From assembly GCF_021049265.1 (NCBI RefSeq), contig NZ_CP088018.1, forward strand, positions 2,666,001-2,730,000: DNA of 64,000 nt, read 5' to 3'. Of this stretch, positions 18,311 to 28,892 are shown in pieces (positions within the stretch are counted from its first letter, which is position 1; every line of letters begins with the position of its first letter). Position numbers and translations under genes: made by a program. The notes below the pieces were generated by a model, which searched no databases, had not been told where the DNA came from, and was given only the letters and a program-made list of their open reading frames with translations. The stretch is from Ruania suaedae. GTDB taxonomy: Bacteria; Actinomycetota; Actinomycetes; Actinomycetales; Beutenbergiaceae.

Positions 18311-19429
18311 TCACAGGCTCAGCCGGCTCACAGCCTGCTCGATCTGCGCGTCCGGCGCCGTCAGCGCCACCCGCAGGTGTTCGCCGCTCGCGGCGCCGTA
18401 GAACACACCCGGGCCCGCCAGGATGCCCCGGTCGGCGAAATCGCCGAGCATCGACCAGCAGTCGCCGGCGCCCTCCTGGCGCACCCACAGGTACAACCCC
18501 GCCTCGGAGTGGTCCACCACGTACCCGGCCCCGGTCAGGGCTGTCAGCAGAGCCTCCCGACGGCGCAGGTACCGCTCCCGCTGGGCCTGCACGTGCGAGG
18601 GGTCACCCAGGGCAGCGATGGTGGCGGCCTGCACCGGCGCCGGCACCATCATCCCCATGTGCCGCCGCAGCTGCAGCACAGCGTCGACGAGGCGGGCATC
18701 CCCGGCGGCGAAGGCCGCCCGGTAGCCGGCCAGGTTGGACTGCTTCGAGAGCGAGTACACCACCAGCAGGCCCGTGTGGTCGCCGCCGCTGACGTCCCGC
18801 TGCAGCAGGCACGGAACTCCCGACCCCACCCACGGCTGCGTCCACGGCAGCTCGGCGTAGCACTCGTCCGAGGCGACGACGGCGCCCAGCTCCCGGGCGG
18901 CCGTGACCACCTGCCGCAGGTGCTCGGCGGGGAGCACGGCCCCGGTCGGGTTGGAGGGCGAGTTGACCCAGACCAGACGCACGGCAGGGTTGCCCGCCCA
19001 GGCTTCGGCGTCGTCGGCCACCAGCACCTGCGCGCCGGCCAGGCGCGCCCCGACGGCGTAGGTCGGGTAGGCCACCGAGGGCACCACCACGATGTCCTCG
19101 GCGCCCAGGCCCAGGAGCGAGGGCAACGTCGCCACCAGCTCCTTCGAGCCCACGGTCGGCAGCACGCCGTCCGGATCGAGGTTCGGCACACCCCGGCGGG
19201 CGGCGAACCACGCGGCCACGGCCTCCCGCAGCGCCGGGGTGCCGTGCGCCGTCGGGTAGCCGGGGGCGTCAGCGGCCGCGGCCAGCGCCTCGCGCACCAC
19301 CGCCGGGGTCGGGTCGACCGGGGTCCCGATGGACAGGTCCACCAGGCCGTCCGGGTGCTCGCGAGCACGTTCGCGGTAGGGAACCACCGCGTCCCACGGG
19401 TACGCCTCCGTCAGTTGGACGAAGCCCAC
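18311..19429 (-). CDS. dapC: Succinyldiaminopimelate transaminase
   Basis: A 372-residue class I/II PLP aminotransferase. It starts FVQLTEAYPWDAVVPYRE and has LSIGTPVDPTP near the N terminus. The cofactor-contact region is VWVNSPSNPTGAV, ASDECYAEL follows, and the Schiff-base lysine is in VYSLSKQSNLAGYR. It converts N-succinyl-L-2-amino-6-oxopimelate to N-succinyl-LL-diaminopimelate, downstream of DapD. The GTG at 19429 lies 5 bp after the ferredoxin stop, and an fdxA-dapC operon is a standard actinobacterial pairing. Confidence 0.92.
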   Translation of the reverse strand: MGFVQLTEAYPWDAVVPYRERAREHPDGLVDLSIGTPVDPTPAVVREALAAAADAPGYPTAHGTPALREAVAAWFAARRGVPNLDPDGVLPTVGSKELVATLPSLLGLGAEDIVVVPSVAYPTYAVGARLAGAQVLVADDAEAWAGNPAVRLVWVNSPSNPTGAVLPAEHLRQVVTAARELGAVVASDECYAELPWTQPWVGSGVPCLLQRDVSGGDHTGLLVVYSLSKQSNLAGYRAAFAAGDARLVDAVLQLRRHMGMMVPAPVQAATIAALGDPSHVQAQRERYLRRREALLTALTGAGYVVDHSEAGLYLWVRQEGAGDCWSMLGDFADRGILAGPGVFYGAASGEHLRVALTAPDAQIEQAVSRLSL

Positions 19430-19434
19430 GAGGC

Positions 19435-19755
19435 CTACTCGGCCTGCGGCGGCAGGGCGCTGATGATCGGGTGGTCCTTGGGGATCAGGCCGAGCTTGGC
19501 GGCGCCACCGGGCGAGCCGATGTCGTCGAAGAAGTCGACGTTCGCCTTGTAGTACTCGGCCCACTGCTCGGGCACGTCGTCCTCGTAGTAGATCGCCTCG
19601 ACGGGGCAGACCGGCTCGCAGGCACCGCAGTCCACGCACTCGTCGGGGTGGATGTACAGGGACCGTTCACCCTCGTAGATGCAGTCCACAGGGCACTCGT
19701 CGATGCAGGCCTTGTCCTTGACATCCACGCATGGCTGCGCGATCACGTACGTCAC
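19435..19755 (-). CDS. fdxA: 7Fe ferredoxin (3Fe-4S + 4Fe-4S)
   Basis: A 106-residue ferredoxin. The two clusters are built from [17 protein letters not shown] and [16 protein letters not shown], followed by the typical [12 protein letters not shown] segment and an Asp/Gly-rich tail. It is a low-potential electron carrier, not an enzyme of the dapC pathway. The GTG at 19755 opens [10 protein letters not shown] and has GGAAGGAAG upstream; extension to 19818 would add a non-homologous leader. A TACTAG-like -10 lies about 110 nt upstream (near 19857). Confidence 0.94.
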   Translation of the reverse strand: MTYVIAQPCVDVKDKACIDECPVDCIYEGERSLYIHPDECVDCGACEPVCPVEAIYYEDDVPEQWAEYYKANVDFFDDIGSPGGAAKLGLIPKDHPIISALPPQAE

Positions 19756-19923
19756 GAGCGTCTTCCTTCCGTCACGGGGGCGCTGGCCGCACCAGAGGTG
19801 AGACCAGGCGGTGAGCACCGCGGTGCGTATGCGGGCACCGTCGTGCTCTGTGCCTAGTATCCAGCATGTACCCGGTGCCTAGCGATCTGGGGGCCGGTCC
19901 GCTCCGAGGAATGAGACACATCG

Positions 19924-20154
19924 ATGCCCGAACGTCCCCCCGAGCCCGGCGGCTGGCGCTCCTGGCGGCCGGGTGAGCGCGTGGTGGTGCGCTTCCGCCT
20001 GCCCGAGGGTGGCCTGACCGATGCGCTCGGGGAGGTGGTTCGGGTCGGTCCGGGCGGGCTGGCGATCCGCACCCGCCGGGGCGTGGTGGACGTCCCCGCC
20101 GAGGCGGTGATGCTCGCCAAGCGGGTCCCGCCGCCCCCGCCGCGGCGCCGCTGA
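19924..20154 (+). CDS. Small stand-alone SH3-like (Rv0428c N-domain type) protein
   Basis: A 76-residue basic protein. The core reads RVVVRFRLPEGGLTDALGEV, then VDVPAEAVMLAKRVPPPP, a short beta-barrel that matches by eye the N-terminal SH3-like domain of actinobacterial GNAT acetyltransferases such as Rv0428c. Here the domain stands alone with no acetyltransferase attached or next door. Role unknown. The ATG at 19924 is the only good start; the nearest upstream AGGA is rather far (about 12 nt). Confidence 0.65.
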   Translation: MPERPPEPGGWRSWRPGERVVVRFRLPEGGLTDALGEVVRVGPGGLAIRTRRGVVDVPAEAVMLAKRVPPPPPRRR

Positions 20155-20172
20155 CACGCTCGGTCCCGACCG

Positions 20173-22107
20173 CTACTCCTCGTCGGAGTCCTCATCGTCG
20201 TCGTCGGGCTCGTCCCGTGGCTCCTCCCCGCAGACGACGCGGTTCCACGGCGAGTAGGTCCAGCTGTAGGAGTCGTCCTCGACCATGTCGCCCCCGCGGG
20301 TGACGGTCCGGCTGACGCTCACGCTGAAGCCCTGCTGCCCCCCGGGCTCGGGGTGGCACTGGGGGTCGGGGTTGTACAGCGTCTGCGGCTCGGTGAAGTT
20401 GTACCGGCCGCTGACGTCGATGTTCACGTCGAAGACGTCAGTGCCCCACATCGTCACCACGACCTCGGAGTCGGTGACGTAGGCCTGGATGAGCACCCCG
20501 TAGCCCGTGTTGTTCTCGAACACCATGTCGATGCTCGGGTCGAAGACGGTCGCCTCGCGGCCCTCCGGATAGCGGGAGAACCAGCGCGAGTGCGGCTGGT
20601 GGGTGATGTCGGTGAGACCCGACTCGTAGGCGGCGTTGAACGTGGTGGTGGACACCTGCGAGAGGCCGCCACCGATGGCATCGCTGTGGAAGCCGTTGAC
20701 CACCACGCCCGAGACCGTGTAGCCGTTCGCGGTGCTGATCGGGCGGAGTGCGTCGAGCAGCGAGAACTGCTCGTCGGGCAGCAGCAGCGTGCCGTTGATG
20801 TGGGAGGTGCCCGCGACCAGGTTCTCGGTACGGACCGGATCAAAGGGATAGGGAGTGCGGTAGGTGCCGATCACCTCGGTCACCCCGAGCTCCTCGGCGT
20901 CCTCGGTGGAGAACTCCGGCTCGGTCTGGGCCAGCTCGACGGCGGCGGTGCGCTCGTCCGCCTCACTCGCCACCGCAGCATCGGTCACCGCGGCGGCCAG
21001 CTCGGCCGGGTCCAGGCCGGTGCCGGTGACGGCGGGCACGATGGTGGGTTCGCCGTCGGAGAGCACGATCCGGGCGTCCCGCGGGCTCTCCCCCACCGAG
21101 TCCAGGCGCTCGGTGATGAGGTTCGCGAGGGGTTCGCCGTCGAGCACCAGCTCGAGCGCGCCGTCCTCGGCCTGCACCGAGGCGGCGGCGACGAGCTCGT
21201 CCGGGCTGAGCTCGGTGCTCTCCTCGTTCACCTCGACCGTGACCGGGCCGGAGAGCATGGGCTCGACCTGGGTGGTCATGGCCGTCTCGACGACGTCCTC
21301 GTCGATGGTCGGTGGGAGCTCGGTGGCGGGCAGCTCGATGGGCTCCTCGGTGCGCAACCAGTGCTCGGCGACGGTCTCGGCAGCGGCGTCGATGTCGACC
21401 CCGGCACCCACGACGGGCTCGGTGATCACCGGCTCACCGTCGTCGAAGGCGATGGCGCCCTCCACCGGCGGCTCGTCCAGGTTCTCGGCCAGGCCGTTGA
21501 GCGCGGAGGTGAGCTCGTCCTGCTCGACGTCGAGGATCGGGTCCTGCTCGCCGAGACCGAAGAGGTGCCCGAACACCCGGCGCGGGTGAAGGCTGAAGCC
21601 GGTGACGGAGTCGACCGTGGCGGCCGCGTCGAGTCTCAGCCCGGCGCCGGCCGGGTCGATCTCGGCGGTGACCTCGCCGAAGCTCACGTCCACCGGGGCC
21701 TGGGTCTGCTCCGACAGGCTCTCGGTCAGGACCCGCTCGGCCTCCTCCCCCGGCAGGCCGGAAAGGTTGACGCCTGCGACGGTGGTCTCGCCCGGGACAC
21801 GGTCGCCGAGGAACCAGGCACCGGCCACGTATCCGCCCGCGAGCAGCACCAGGGCCGCGGCGGCGATGAGCACGGCACGGCGCCCGCGGTGTCGCTTCTT
21901 CTTCGTGGGTGTCACGGCGCTCTCGTCGGGGGTGGGGTCAGGCTGCGCGTCGAGCACGATCGTCTCGCGCTCGTCATCGGGGTGGTCCGGAGCAGCGGCC
22001 TGGTCCTGCGCCTCGGCCTGGTCCGGGGCCTCGGGCTGCTGCGCGCGGCTCGGCTCGGAACCGTCGGCCTCGCCGGCTCCCGACGTCTCTTCGTCCCGCA
22101 CGTTCAC
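20173..22107 (-). CDS. VanW family cell-wall protein with PG-binding-4 repeats
   Basis: A 644-residue protein. Residues 1-75 are an acidic, Gln/Asp/Pro-rich cytoplasmic tail ending in a KKKRHRGRR stop, followed by one membrane span at about 78-102 (AVLIAAAALVLLAGGYVAGAW). The outside part has two or more peptidoglycan-binding-type-4 repeats (about 110-390) and a VanW domain (about 410-560) with GTSHINGTLLLPDEQFS and GGGLSQVSTTTFNAAYESG. The C terminus is Asp/Glu-rich. Members are surface proteins thought to act on or bind the cell wall. Despite the name there is no link to vancomycin resistance here. The GTG at 22107 has AGGAGGAC upstream. Confidence 0.9.
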   Translation of the reverse strand: MNVRDEETSGAGEADGSEPSRAQQPEAPDQAEAQDQAAAPDHPDDERETIVLDAQPDPTPDESAVTPTKKKRHRGRRAVLIAAAALVLLAGGYVAGAWFLGDRVPGETTVAGVNLSGLPGEEAERVLTESLSEQTQAPVDVSFGEVTAEIDPAGAGLRLDAAATVDSVTGFSLHPRRVFGHLFGLGEQDPILDVEQDELTSALNGLAENLDEPPVEGAIAFDDGEPVITEPVVGAGVDIDAAAETVAEHWLRTEEPIELPATELPPTIDEDVVETAMTTQVEPMLSGPVTVEVNEESTELSPDELVAAASVQAEDGALELVLDGEPLANLITERLDSVGESPRDARIVLSDGEPTIVPAVTGTGLDPAELAAAVTDAAVASEADERTAAVELAQTEPEFSTEDAEELGVTEVIGTYRTPYPFDPVRTENLVAGTSHINGTLLLPDEQFSLLDALRPISTANGYTVSGVVVNGFHSDAIGGGLSQVSTTTFNAAYESGLTDITHQPHSRWFSRYPEGREATVFDPSIDMVFENNTGYGVLIQAYVTDSEVVVTMWGTDVFDVNIDVSGRYNFTEPQTLYNPDPQCHPEPGGQQGFSVSVSRTVTRGGDMVEDDSYSWTYSPWNRVVCGEEPRDEPDDDDEDSDEE

Positions 22108-22196
22108 GTCCTCCTGCTCGCCCCCGCCGTCACCGGCCGCCCGCCGCAGTCTATCGGCGCGGACCGCACAAACCCTGTGACCGAGCCCACCCGCGC

Positions 22197-22211
22197 GATC
22201 ACAAAGTGATC
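22197..22211. terminator. Small hairpin GATCAC-AAA-GTGATC
   Basis: A 6-bp perfect stem directly after the flavin reductase stop codon on the minus strand. It is short, so it may be an operator for the VanW gene instead of a terminator. Confidence 0.3.
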
Positions 22212-22216
22212 ACGCC

Positions 22217-22705
22217 TCACTCGATCGTGAGCATCCGGCTCAGCCGGTGCACCAGCGCGCCGGTACGGCCGGGGTTGACCCCGGAGGCGAGCACCTCCCC
22301 GACGACGACCTCGTGCGAGCCGGCCGGCTGCGTCCACGAGGTCTCGGCCTCCACCCAGGCGACGGCGTCGTCGAGGATCGCCGCACCGCTGCGCTCCCCG
22401 CGCCGGAAGCCGACCCGATCGAGCTGGTTGCGGGTGGGCCGGCCCGGACTGGCCAGCCAGTCCGCCTGGGCCCTGCCCGAGCTGCTCATCACGCTGATCG
22501 CCCATCGTGGGGCCGATTCGAGCGCCTCCCGGAACCGGGAGTCCTGGTGGACGCAGCACAGGATCGTCGGCGGATCCAGCGAGACCGAGACCACCGAGGT
22601 GGCGGTGATGGCGATGTCGTGGCGGTCCCGTACGGCGAGCACGCACACGCCGGCGGCCAGCTGCGCCATCGCGGTACGGAACTGCTCGGCGTCAGTGCCC
22701 GTCAC
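22217..22705 (-). CDS. Flavin reductase family protein (FMN-binding split barrel)
   Basis: A 162-residue protein of the flavin-reductase-like FMN-binding family. AAGVCVLAVRD, ITATSVVSVSLDPPTILCCV and SRFREALESAPRWAISVMS are the conserved strands; the ITATSVVSVSLDPP stretch contacts flavin. It probably reduces FMN with NAD(P)H for a partner oxygenase, but no oxygenase is nearby. The GTG at 22705 lies inside the last codons of the upstream mshB fusion gene (stop at 22692), with GGAGGT before it, so the two are co-translated. Confidence 0.85.
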   Translation of the reverse strand: MTGTDAEQFRTAMAQLAAGVCVLAVRDRHDIAITATSVVSVSLDPPTILCCVHQDSRFREALESAPRWAISVMSSSGRAQADWLASPGRPTRNQLDRVGFRRGERSGAAILDDAVAWVEAETSWTQPAGSHEVVVGEVLASGVNPGRTGALVHRLSRMLTIE

Positions 22706-24134
22706 GGAACCACCTCCGTGGCAGCAGCGCGGGCACCGCGGTCACCACCACGGACCCGACCAGCCAGATCGTGCCGATCGGCTCGTCGGTGACGATCACA
22801 TCGCCGCCGGGGCCCAGGTAGGTCAGCGCCAGCACGGTGGCGACGACGGCGACGGCGTGGACGAGCACCCCGAGACGGTCGGCGAAGGCCCGGCTCAGGG
22901 TGCCGGAGCAGATGATCGCGAGCAGGCTCAGCATCACCCCGAAGGGCGGTTCCCAGCGGTGGAAGGCGGTGGCGGCGGCCGCCATCACCACGCCCAGGAG
23001 ACCGGTGAAGGCCCGCATGAGCAGCACATACCAGCCGGGCACGTGCTCGTGCTCTCCCGCGCCGTCATCGGGCTCGTCGGTGACGATCGCCGGTACCTCG
23101 GCCGCCGCGAGCGCGCCGCGCAGCGAGGTCGGGCTGCCCCACCCTGGCGCCACCGCCAGCCCCACCTCGGCCTGCAGCGGCTGCAGTACCTCGTTGCTCA
23201 GCGCGAACCAGCCGACCGCGCTGCCCCGATCGGCCGGGGAGCCGACCGGTCCGCCGTCGATCTCGGAGACCAGGCCCACGTCCTGGACCTGGCTGCGGTG
23301 GGCGCGCATCGCAGCGGCGACCCGGTCGGTGACCTCGGAGGTGTCGACCACCAGATCCACCTGCGCGTCGGGCCGCACGATGCTCGCCAGTTCGGCGTCG
23401 GGGTCGGCGACCGCGAGCGAGCGTCCCAGACCGGTCATCCGCGGGCGTGCCGGGCTGCGGGACAGCCAGGCCGCGGCGGCGCGGGCGGAGGACTCCGCAC
23501 GGACCACCCAGGCGACCACGGGCACGCGCCACGGTTCCAGGCCGGCGCACGGGTCGTCGTCGGCGATCGGCTCCAGGTCCTCCTCGAGGGCCAGCTCGAC
23601 GGCGCGGGCCACGATCTCGTGCATGCGCACGTGGTCGGGGTGGCCGTAGCCGCCGCCGGGCTCGTCCGAGAGCACGAGATGCGGGCGCATCCGGCGCATG
23701 TGCGCGGCCAGCAGCCGTGCGGCGATCTCGCGGTCCTGCTTGGTGAGGGCGTCCCGGCCGGCGCCCGGGTCGGCGACCGCCCGGACGTGGGAGTCGCCCT
23801 CCCACTGCATACCGGAATCGGTGTACCGCTCACGACGGCGCCCGGTCAGCCCCGGGAGGGCGTCCAGGAAGGTGTGGCCCGCCACCCCGAGCGCCGCGAG
23901 CGCTCCGGCCAGCTCGCCCTCGCGCACCTGCGCCAGCGCGGGCCCATCACCCTCCAGGTGGGCGATGTCGCCGGGAATCACCTCACCGCGCTCACCCCGG
24001 TTGGCGGTGACGACGTGCACCTCGGCGCCGCGTGCGAGCCACGCCAGGATGCCGCCGCCGGTGATCGTCTCGTCGTCCGGGTGGGCGAACCCCGCCAGCA
24101 CGCGGAGGCGGTCGGGTTCGGGGTCAGCAGTCAC
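22692..24134 (-). CDS. mshB: MshB-type mycothiol deacetylase fused to a DUF6113-like membrane domain
   Basis: A 480-residue fusion. Residues 5-320 are a PIG-L/MshB deacetylase: AHPDDETITGGG and GGYGHPDHVRMHE hold the zinc ligands, and RYTDSGMQWEG is typical of MshB. It would remove acetate from GlcNAc-inositol in mycothiol synthesis. Residues 350-475 form four hydrophobic segments ending TIWLVGSVVVTAVPALLPRRW, resembling the small DUF6113 protein that is usually encoded as a separate gene next to mshB. The GTG at 24134 has GGGGGAGG at good spacing. The fusion should tether the deacetylase to the membrane. Confidence 0.85.
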   Translation of the reverse strand: MTADPEPDRLRVLAGFAHPDDETITGGGILAWLARGAEVHVVTANRGERGEVIPGDIAHLEGDGPALAQVREGELAGALAALGVAGHTFLDALPGLTGRRRERYTDSGMQWEGDSHVRAVADPGAGRDALTKQDREIAARLLAAHMRRMRPHLVLSDEPGGGYGHPDHVRMHEIVARAVELALEEDLEPIADDDPCAGLEPWRVPVVAWVVRAESSARAAAAWLSRSPARPRMTGLGRSLAVADPDAELASIVRPDAQVDLVVDTSEVTDRVAAAMRAHRSQVQDVGLVSEIDGGPVGSPADRGSAVGWFALSNEVLQPLQAEVGLAVAPGWGSPTSLRGALAAAEVPAIVTDEPDDGAGEHEHVPGWYVLLMRAFTGLLGVVMAAAATAFHRWEPPFGVMLSLLAIICSGTLSRAFADRLGVLVHAVAVVATVLALTYLGPGGDVIVTDEPIGTIWLVGSVVVTAVPALLPRRWFRDGH

Positions 24135-24181
24135 AGCATCATCCTCCCCCACGTCGCAGATCGTGCAGAACCGAGCCCGAT

Positions 24182-24276
24182 GGGCCGAATATTTGACCCT
24201 TTCGCGGCTCGGGGATCAAAGATTCGGCCCATGGAGGGGCCGGTCGGCGCTACCGGTGCTACCGGTACTACCGGCG
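24182..24276. repeat. Composite palindromic element, copy 3, 3' of typA
   Basis: GGGCCGAATATTTGACCC at 24182-24199 faces GGATCAAAGATTCGGCCC at 24213-24230. TGGAGGGGCCGGT follows (hairpin GGCCC/GGGCC at 24226-24241), then three tandem 9-mers of the type GCTACCGGT at 24249-24275, ending beside the typA stop codon. The layout repeats that of the element behind gltA. Confidence 0.8.
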
Positions 24277-24277
24277 C

Positions 24278-26191
<1,914 letters not shown>

Positions 26192-26305
26192 ACGTCGTTC
26201 ACTCTCAGGTGTGGGAAGTGCGCCAGATCGCAGACCGGGTGCAGGCGCGCGCGCCCGGCCGGGCGCTGCCACCCAGTCTACTGGCACGGGGAGGACCAGC
26301 CGGGA

Positions 26306-26323
26306 CACCGGCTCTCGCCGGTG
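26306..26323 (-). terminator. Stem-loop after the peptide ABC transporter operon
   Basis: CACCGGC-TCTC-GCCGGTG is a perfect 7-bp stem with a 4-nt loop, 22 bp beyond the stop codon of the ATPase gene on the minus strand. Confidence 0.5.
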
Positions 26324-26344
26324 CCCGGCGCACCGCCGGAGTGG

Positions 26345-28147
26345 TCAGCCGAGACCGTCGCCGTGCCGCCCGTGCCCGCCATGCCGCCCGTGTTCCGCCT
26401 GCTCCTGCGCCGCGAGCTCGGCAGCCGCCTCGGCCAGCAGCTGGTCACGACGCTCGCGCCGCACCTTCTGCTCCGCCGGGTCCGGCACCGGCACGGCCGC
26501 GATGAGCCGCTGCGTGTAGGGGTCCTGCGGGTCGTGCACGATCTGTGACGTGGGCCCGATCTCGGCGAGCCTGCCGTGGTGCATCACCGCGATGCGGTCG
26601 GCGAGCATCTCCACCACGGCCAGGTCGTGGCTGATGAACAGGCAGGCGAAACCGTGCTCGCGCTGCAGCTCGGAGAACAGCTCGAGCACGTTCGCCTGCA
26701 CCGAGACGTCCAGGGCCGAGGTCGGCTCGTCGGCCACCAGGATCGCCGGTTCCAGGCTCAGCGCACGCGCGATACCCACGCGCTGGCGCTGACCACCGGA
26801 GAGCTCGTGCGGGTAGCGGTTGCGCATCGAGCGCGGCAGCTCCACCTGATCGAGGAGCACGTCGATCTTCTTGGTGAGCTCGGGGCCCTTGATCCCGGTG
26901 TGCAGGTAGAGCGGCTCCCCGATCGACTCCCCGATGGGCAGCCGAGGGTTCAACGACGAACCCGGGTCCTGGAAGACGATGCCCACGCGCTTGCGCAGCG
27001 CGCGCAGGTCCTTCGGGGTGATCCCGACCATGTCTCGGTCGTCGATCCGCAGGCTGCCGCCGGTCACGGGCAGCAGCCCCACCACGGCGCGCCCGATCGT
27101 GGTCTTGCCCGAGCCCGACTCCCCCACCAGGCCGACCACCTCGCCGGCACCGATGGTGAGGCTGACGCCGTCCACCGCGCGGAACGCCGGCGTACGCCCG
27201 CGCTTGGGGTATTCGATGATGATGTCCTCGGCGACCATGACCGGTTCGCCGGTCAGTCCGGCCGGCTGCTGCCCGGCCTCGACGCCGGGCGCACGCTGCT
27301 CCCGGACCTCGGCCTCGCGCGCGACGCCCAGGTGCGGGACCGCGCCGAGCAGCTGCTTGGTGTACTCGTGGCGGGGCCGGCCGAAGATCTCCTCGGCGGT
27401 CCCGCTCTCGACCACCTCTCCACGGCGCATCACGATGATCTTGTCGGCCATGTCGGCCACCACGCCCATGTCGTGGGTGATGAGCACGATGCCGGAGTCG
27501 ATGCGGTTGCGCAGGTCGCGCATCAGCTTGAGGATCTCCGCCTGTACGGTCACGTCGAGAGCCGTGGTGGGCTCATCGGCGATCAGCAGCTTCGGATCAC
27601 ACGCCAGCGACTGGGCGATCATCGCGCGCTGGCGCTGACCACCGGAGAGCTGGTGGGGGTAGGAGTTGAACCGGGTGGCCGGGTCGGGCATCTCCACCAG
27701 GGTGAGCAGCTCGATCGCGCGCTCCTTGGCGGCGCTGGGGCCCATGTCGAAGTGGGTGCGCAGCGTCTCCACGATCTGGAAACCGATCGGGTACACCGGG
27801 TTCAGCGCCGTCATCGGCTCCTGGAAGATGACCGCCATCTCGTTGCCGCGGATCCGGCGCATCGGTGCCCCGGTCAGGCCGATCAGCTCGGTCTCGCCGA
27901 GCTTGGCGCTGCCGGTGGCGCGGCCGTTGGCCGGCAGCAGGCCGAGCAGCGACATCGAGGACTGCGACTTCCCGGATCCGGACTCACCGACGATCGCGAG
28001 CACCTCACCGGGGTGGACGTCGTAGGAGACGCCGGTGGCCGCGGGGAACCACTCCCCCTCGACGAAGAAGTCGACGCTGAGGTCGCGCACCCTGAGGATC
28101 GGCTCGGCGGTGGCCACGGGCTGCTCCGGGGCTGTCTGCGTGCTCAC
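26345..28147 (-). CDS. Dipeptide/oligopeptide ABC transporter, fused DppD-DppF ATPases
   Basis: A 600-residue protein with two complete nucleotide-binding domains. The first (about 20-275) has Walker A GESGSGKSQ, signature LSGGQRQRAM and Walker B LLIADEPTTALD. The second (about 310-570) has GESGSGKTT, LSGGQRQRVG and ILVADEPTSALD. Each ends with the C-terminal extension of the peptide/nickel class (APGV and DPYTQRLIAAVP). It powers peptide uptake with the permeases at 28893-31474. The C terminus is His/Gly-rich. It is separated from the permease genes by an oppositely oriented gene. Confidence 0.93.
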   Translation of the reverse strand: MSTQTAPEQPVATAEPILRVRDLSVDFFVEGEWFPAATGVSYDVHPGEVLAIVGESGSGKSQSSMSLLGLLPANGRATGSAKLGETELIGLTGAPMRRIRGNEMAVIFQEPMTALNPVYPIGFQIVETLRTHFDMGPSAAKERAIELLTLVEMPDPATRFNSYPHQLSGGQRQRAMIAQSLACDPKLLIADEPTTALDVTVQAEILKLMRDLRNRIDSGIVLITHDMGVVADMADKIIVMRRGEVVESGTAEEIFGRPRHEYTKQLLGAVPHLGVAREAEVREQRAPGVEAGQQPAGLTGEPVMVAEDIIIEYPKRGRTPAFRAVDGVSLTIGAGEVVGLVGESGSGKTTIGRAVVGLLPVTGGSLRIDDRDMVGITPKDLRALRKRVGIVFQDPGSSLNPRLPIGESIGEPLYLHTGIKGPELTKKIDVLLDQVELPRSMRNRYPHELSGGQRQRVGIARALSLEPAILVADEPTSALDVSVQANVLELFSELQREHGFACLFISHDLAVVEMLADRIAVMHHGRLAEIGPTSQIVHDPQDPYTQRLIAAVPVPDPAEQKVRRERRDQLLAEAAAELAAQEQAEHGRHGGHGRHGDGLG

Positions 28148-28218
28148 GCGGCAGGCTCCTTCCGATGGTGCTGGTCATGCCGGCCGTGTCGGCCGGCAGG
28201 ACGGGCGAATGAGACCAT

Positions 28219-28824
28219 GTGGCGATGGGAGCCACGCTCACGTTCCGGTCCCCCGTCGGGCGGCCACTGACGATCGCGATCGGCGGTGCGGGGGTGCTGC
28301 TGGTCGGGTACGCGGCGGTGGTCGACGGCCCCGTCGCGCTCTGGCAGGCGGGCCCGACGGCGGCCCTGGTCCTCGCGCTCGTCTGGGCGCTGTTCTGGGC
28401 TCCGCAGGTCCAGGTGGCCGACGGCGGCATCACCGTGGTCAACATCCTGCGCACCGCGCACGTGCCCTGGCCGGAGTTCACCGAAGCCGAGACCCGCTGG
28501 TCGCTGCAGATCAAGGCCGCCGACCTGGCCGTGACCGCCTGGGCGGTGCCCGCCAGTAGCGGCACCGGGACGCGGCTGACGGCCCGTCGTCGTCGGGCCG
28601 CTGAGGAGCCGCTGGTCGCCGGCCGCGGCGCCACCGGACCCACCGGGCACGGAGCCGAGGCCGCGGCCCTGGCGATCGCCGACCGCCACCGCGCACTGAC
28701 CGAGGCCGGTCACCTCGCCGGCGCACGCCGTGGCGTGCTGCCGGCGACGATCCGCTGGAACCACCCGCAGGTCGTCCTGCTCCCGGCGACGGCGGCCCTC
28801 GCCCTGGCCTCCTGGCTCACCTGA
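28219..28824 (+). CDS. PH-like domain membrane protein (DUF3093-like)
   Basis: A protein of 201 residues from the GTG at 28219, or 199 from the ATG at 28225. Two hydrophobic segments at about 15-35 and 40-60 precede a bacterial PH-like module: VQVADGGITVVNILRTAHVPW followed by TRWSLQIKAADLAVTAWAVPA. The remainder contains IADRHRALTEAGHL and ends with another hydrophobic stretch. Function unknown; the DUF3093 label is from recall. It lies on the opposite strand between the two halves of the peptide transporter gene set. Confidence 0.75.
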   Translation: MAMGATLTFRSPVGRPLTIAIGGAGVLLVGYAAVVDGPVALWQAGPTAALVLALVWALFWAPQVQVADGGITVVNILRTAHVPWPEFTEAETRWSLQIKAADLAVTAWAVPASSGTGTRLTARRRRAAEEPLVAGRGATGPTGHGAEAAALAIADRHRALTEAGHLAGARRGVLPATIRWNHPQVVLLPATAALALASWLT

Positions 28825-28892
28825 GCGGATCGCCTCACGCGCGATCACGCGCATGTCCACGGTCCTGATCACGGCGGTGCCCACTGCGCTGA

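Noticed and set aside
20173-22107. VanW gene as evidence of vancomycin resistance
   Set aside because: VanW-domain proteins are widespread surface proteins; no vanHAX or vanRS genes are present.
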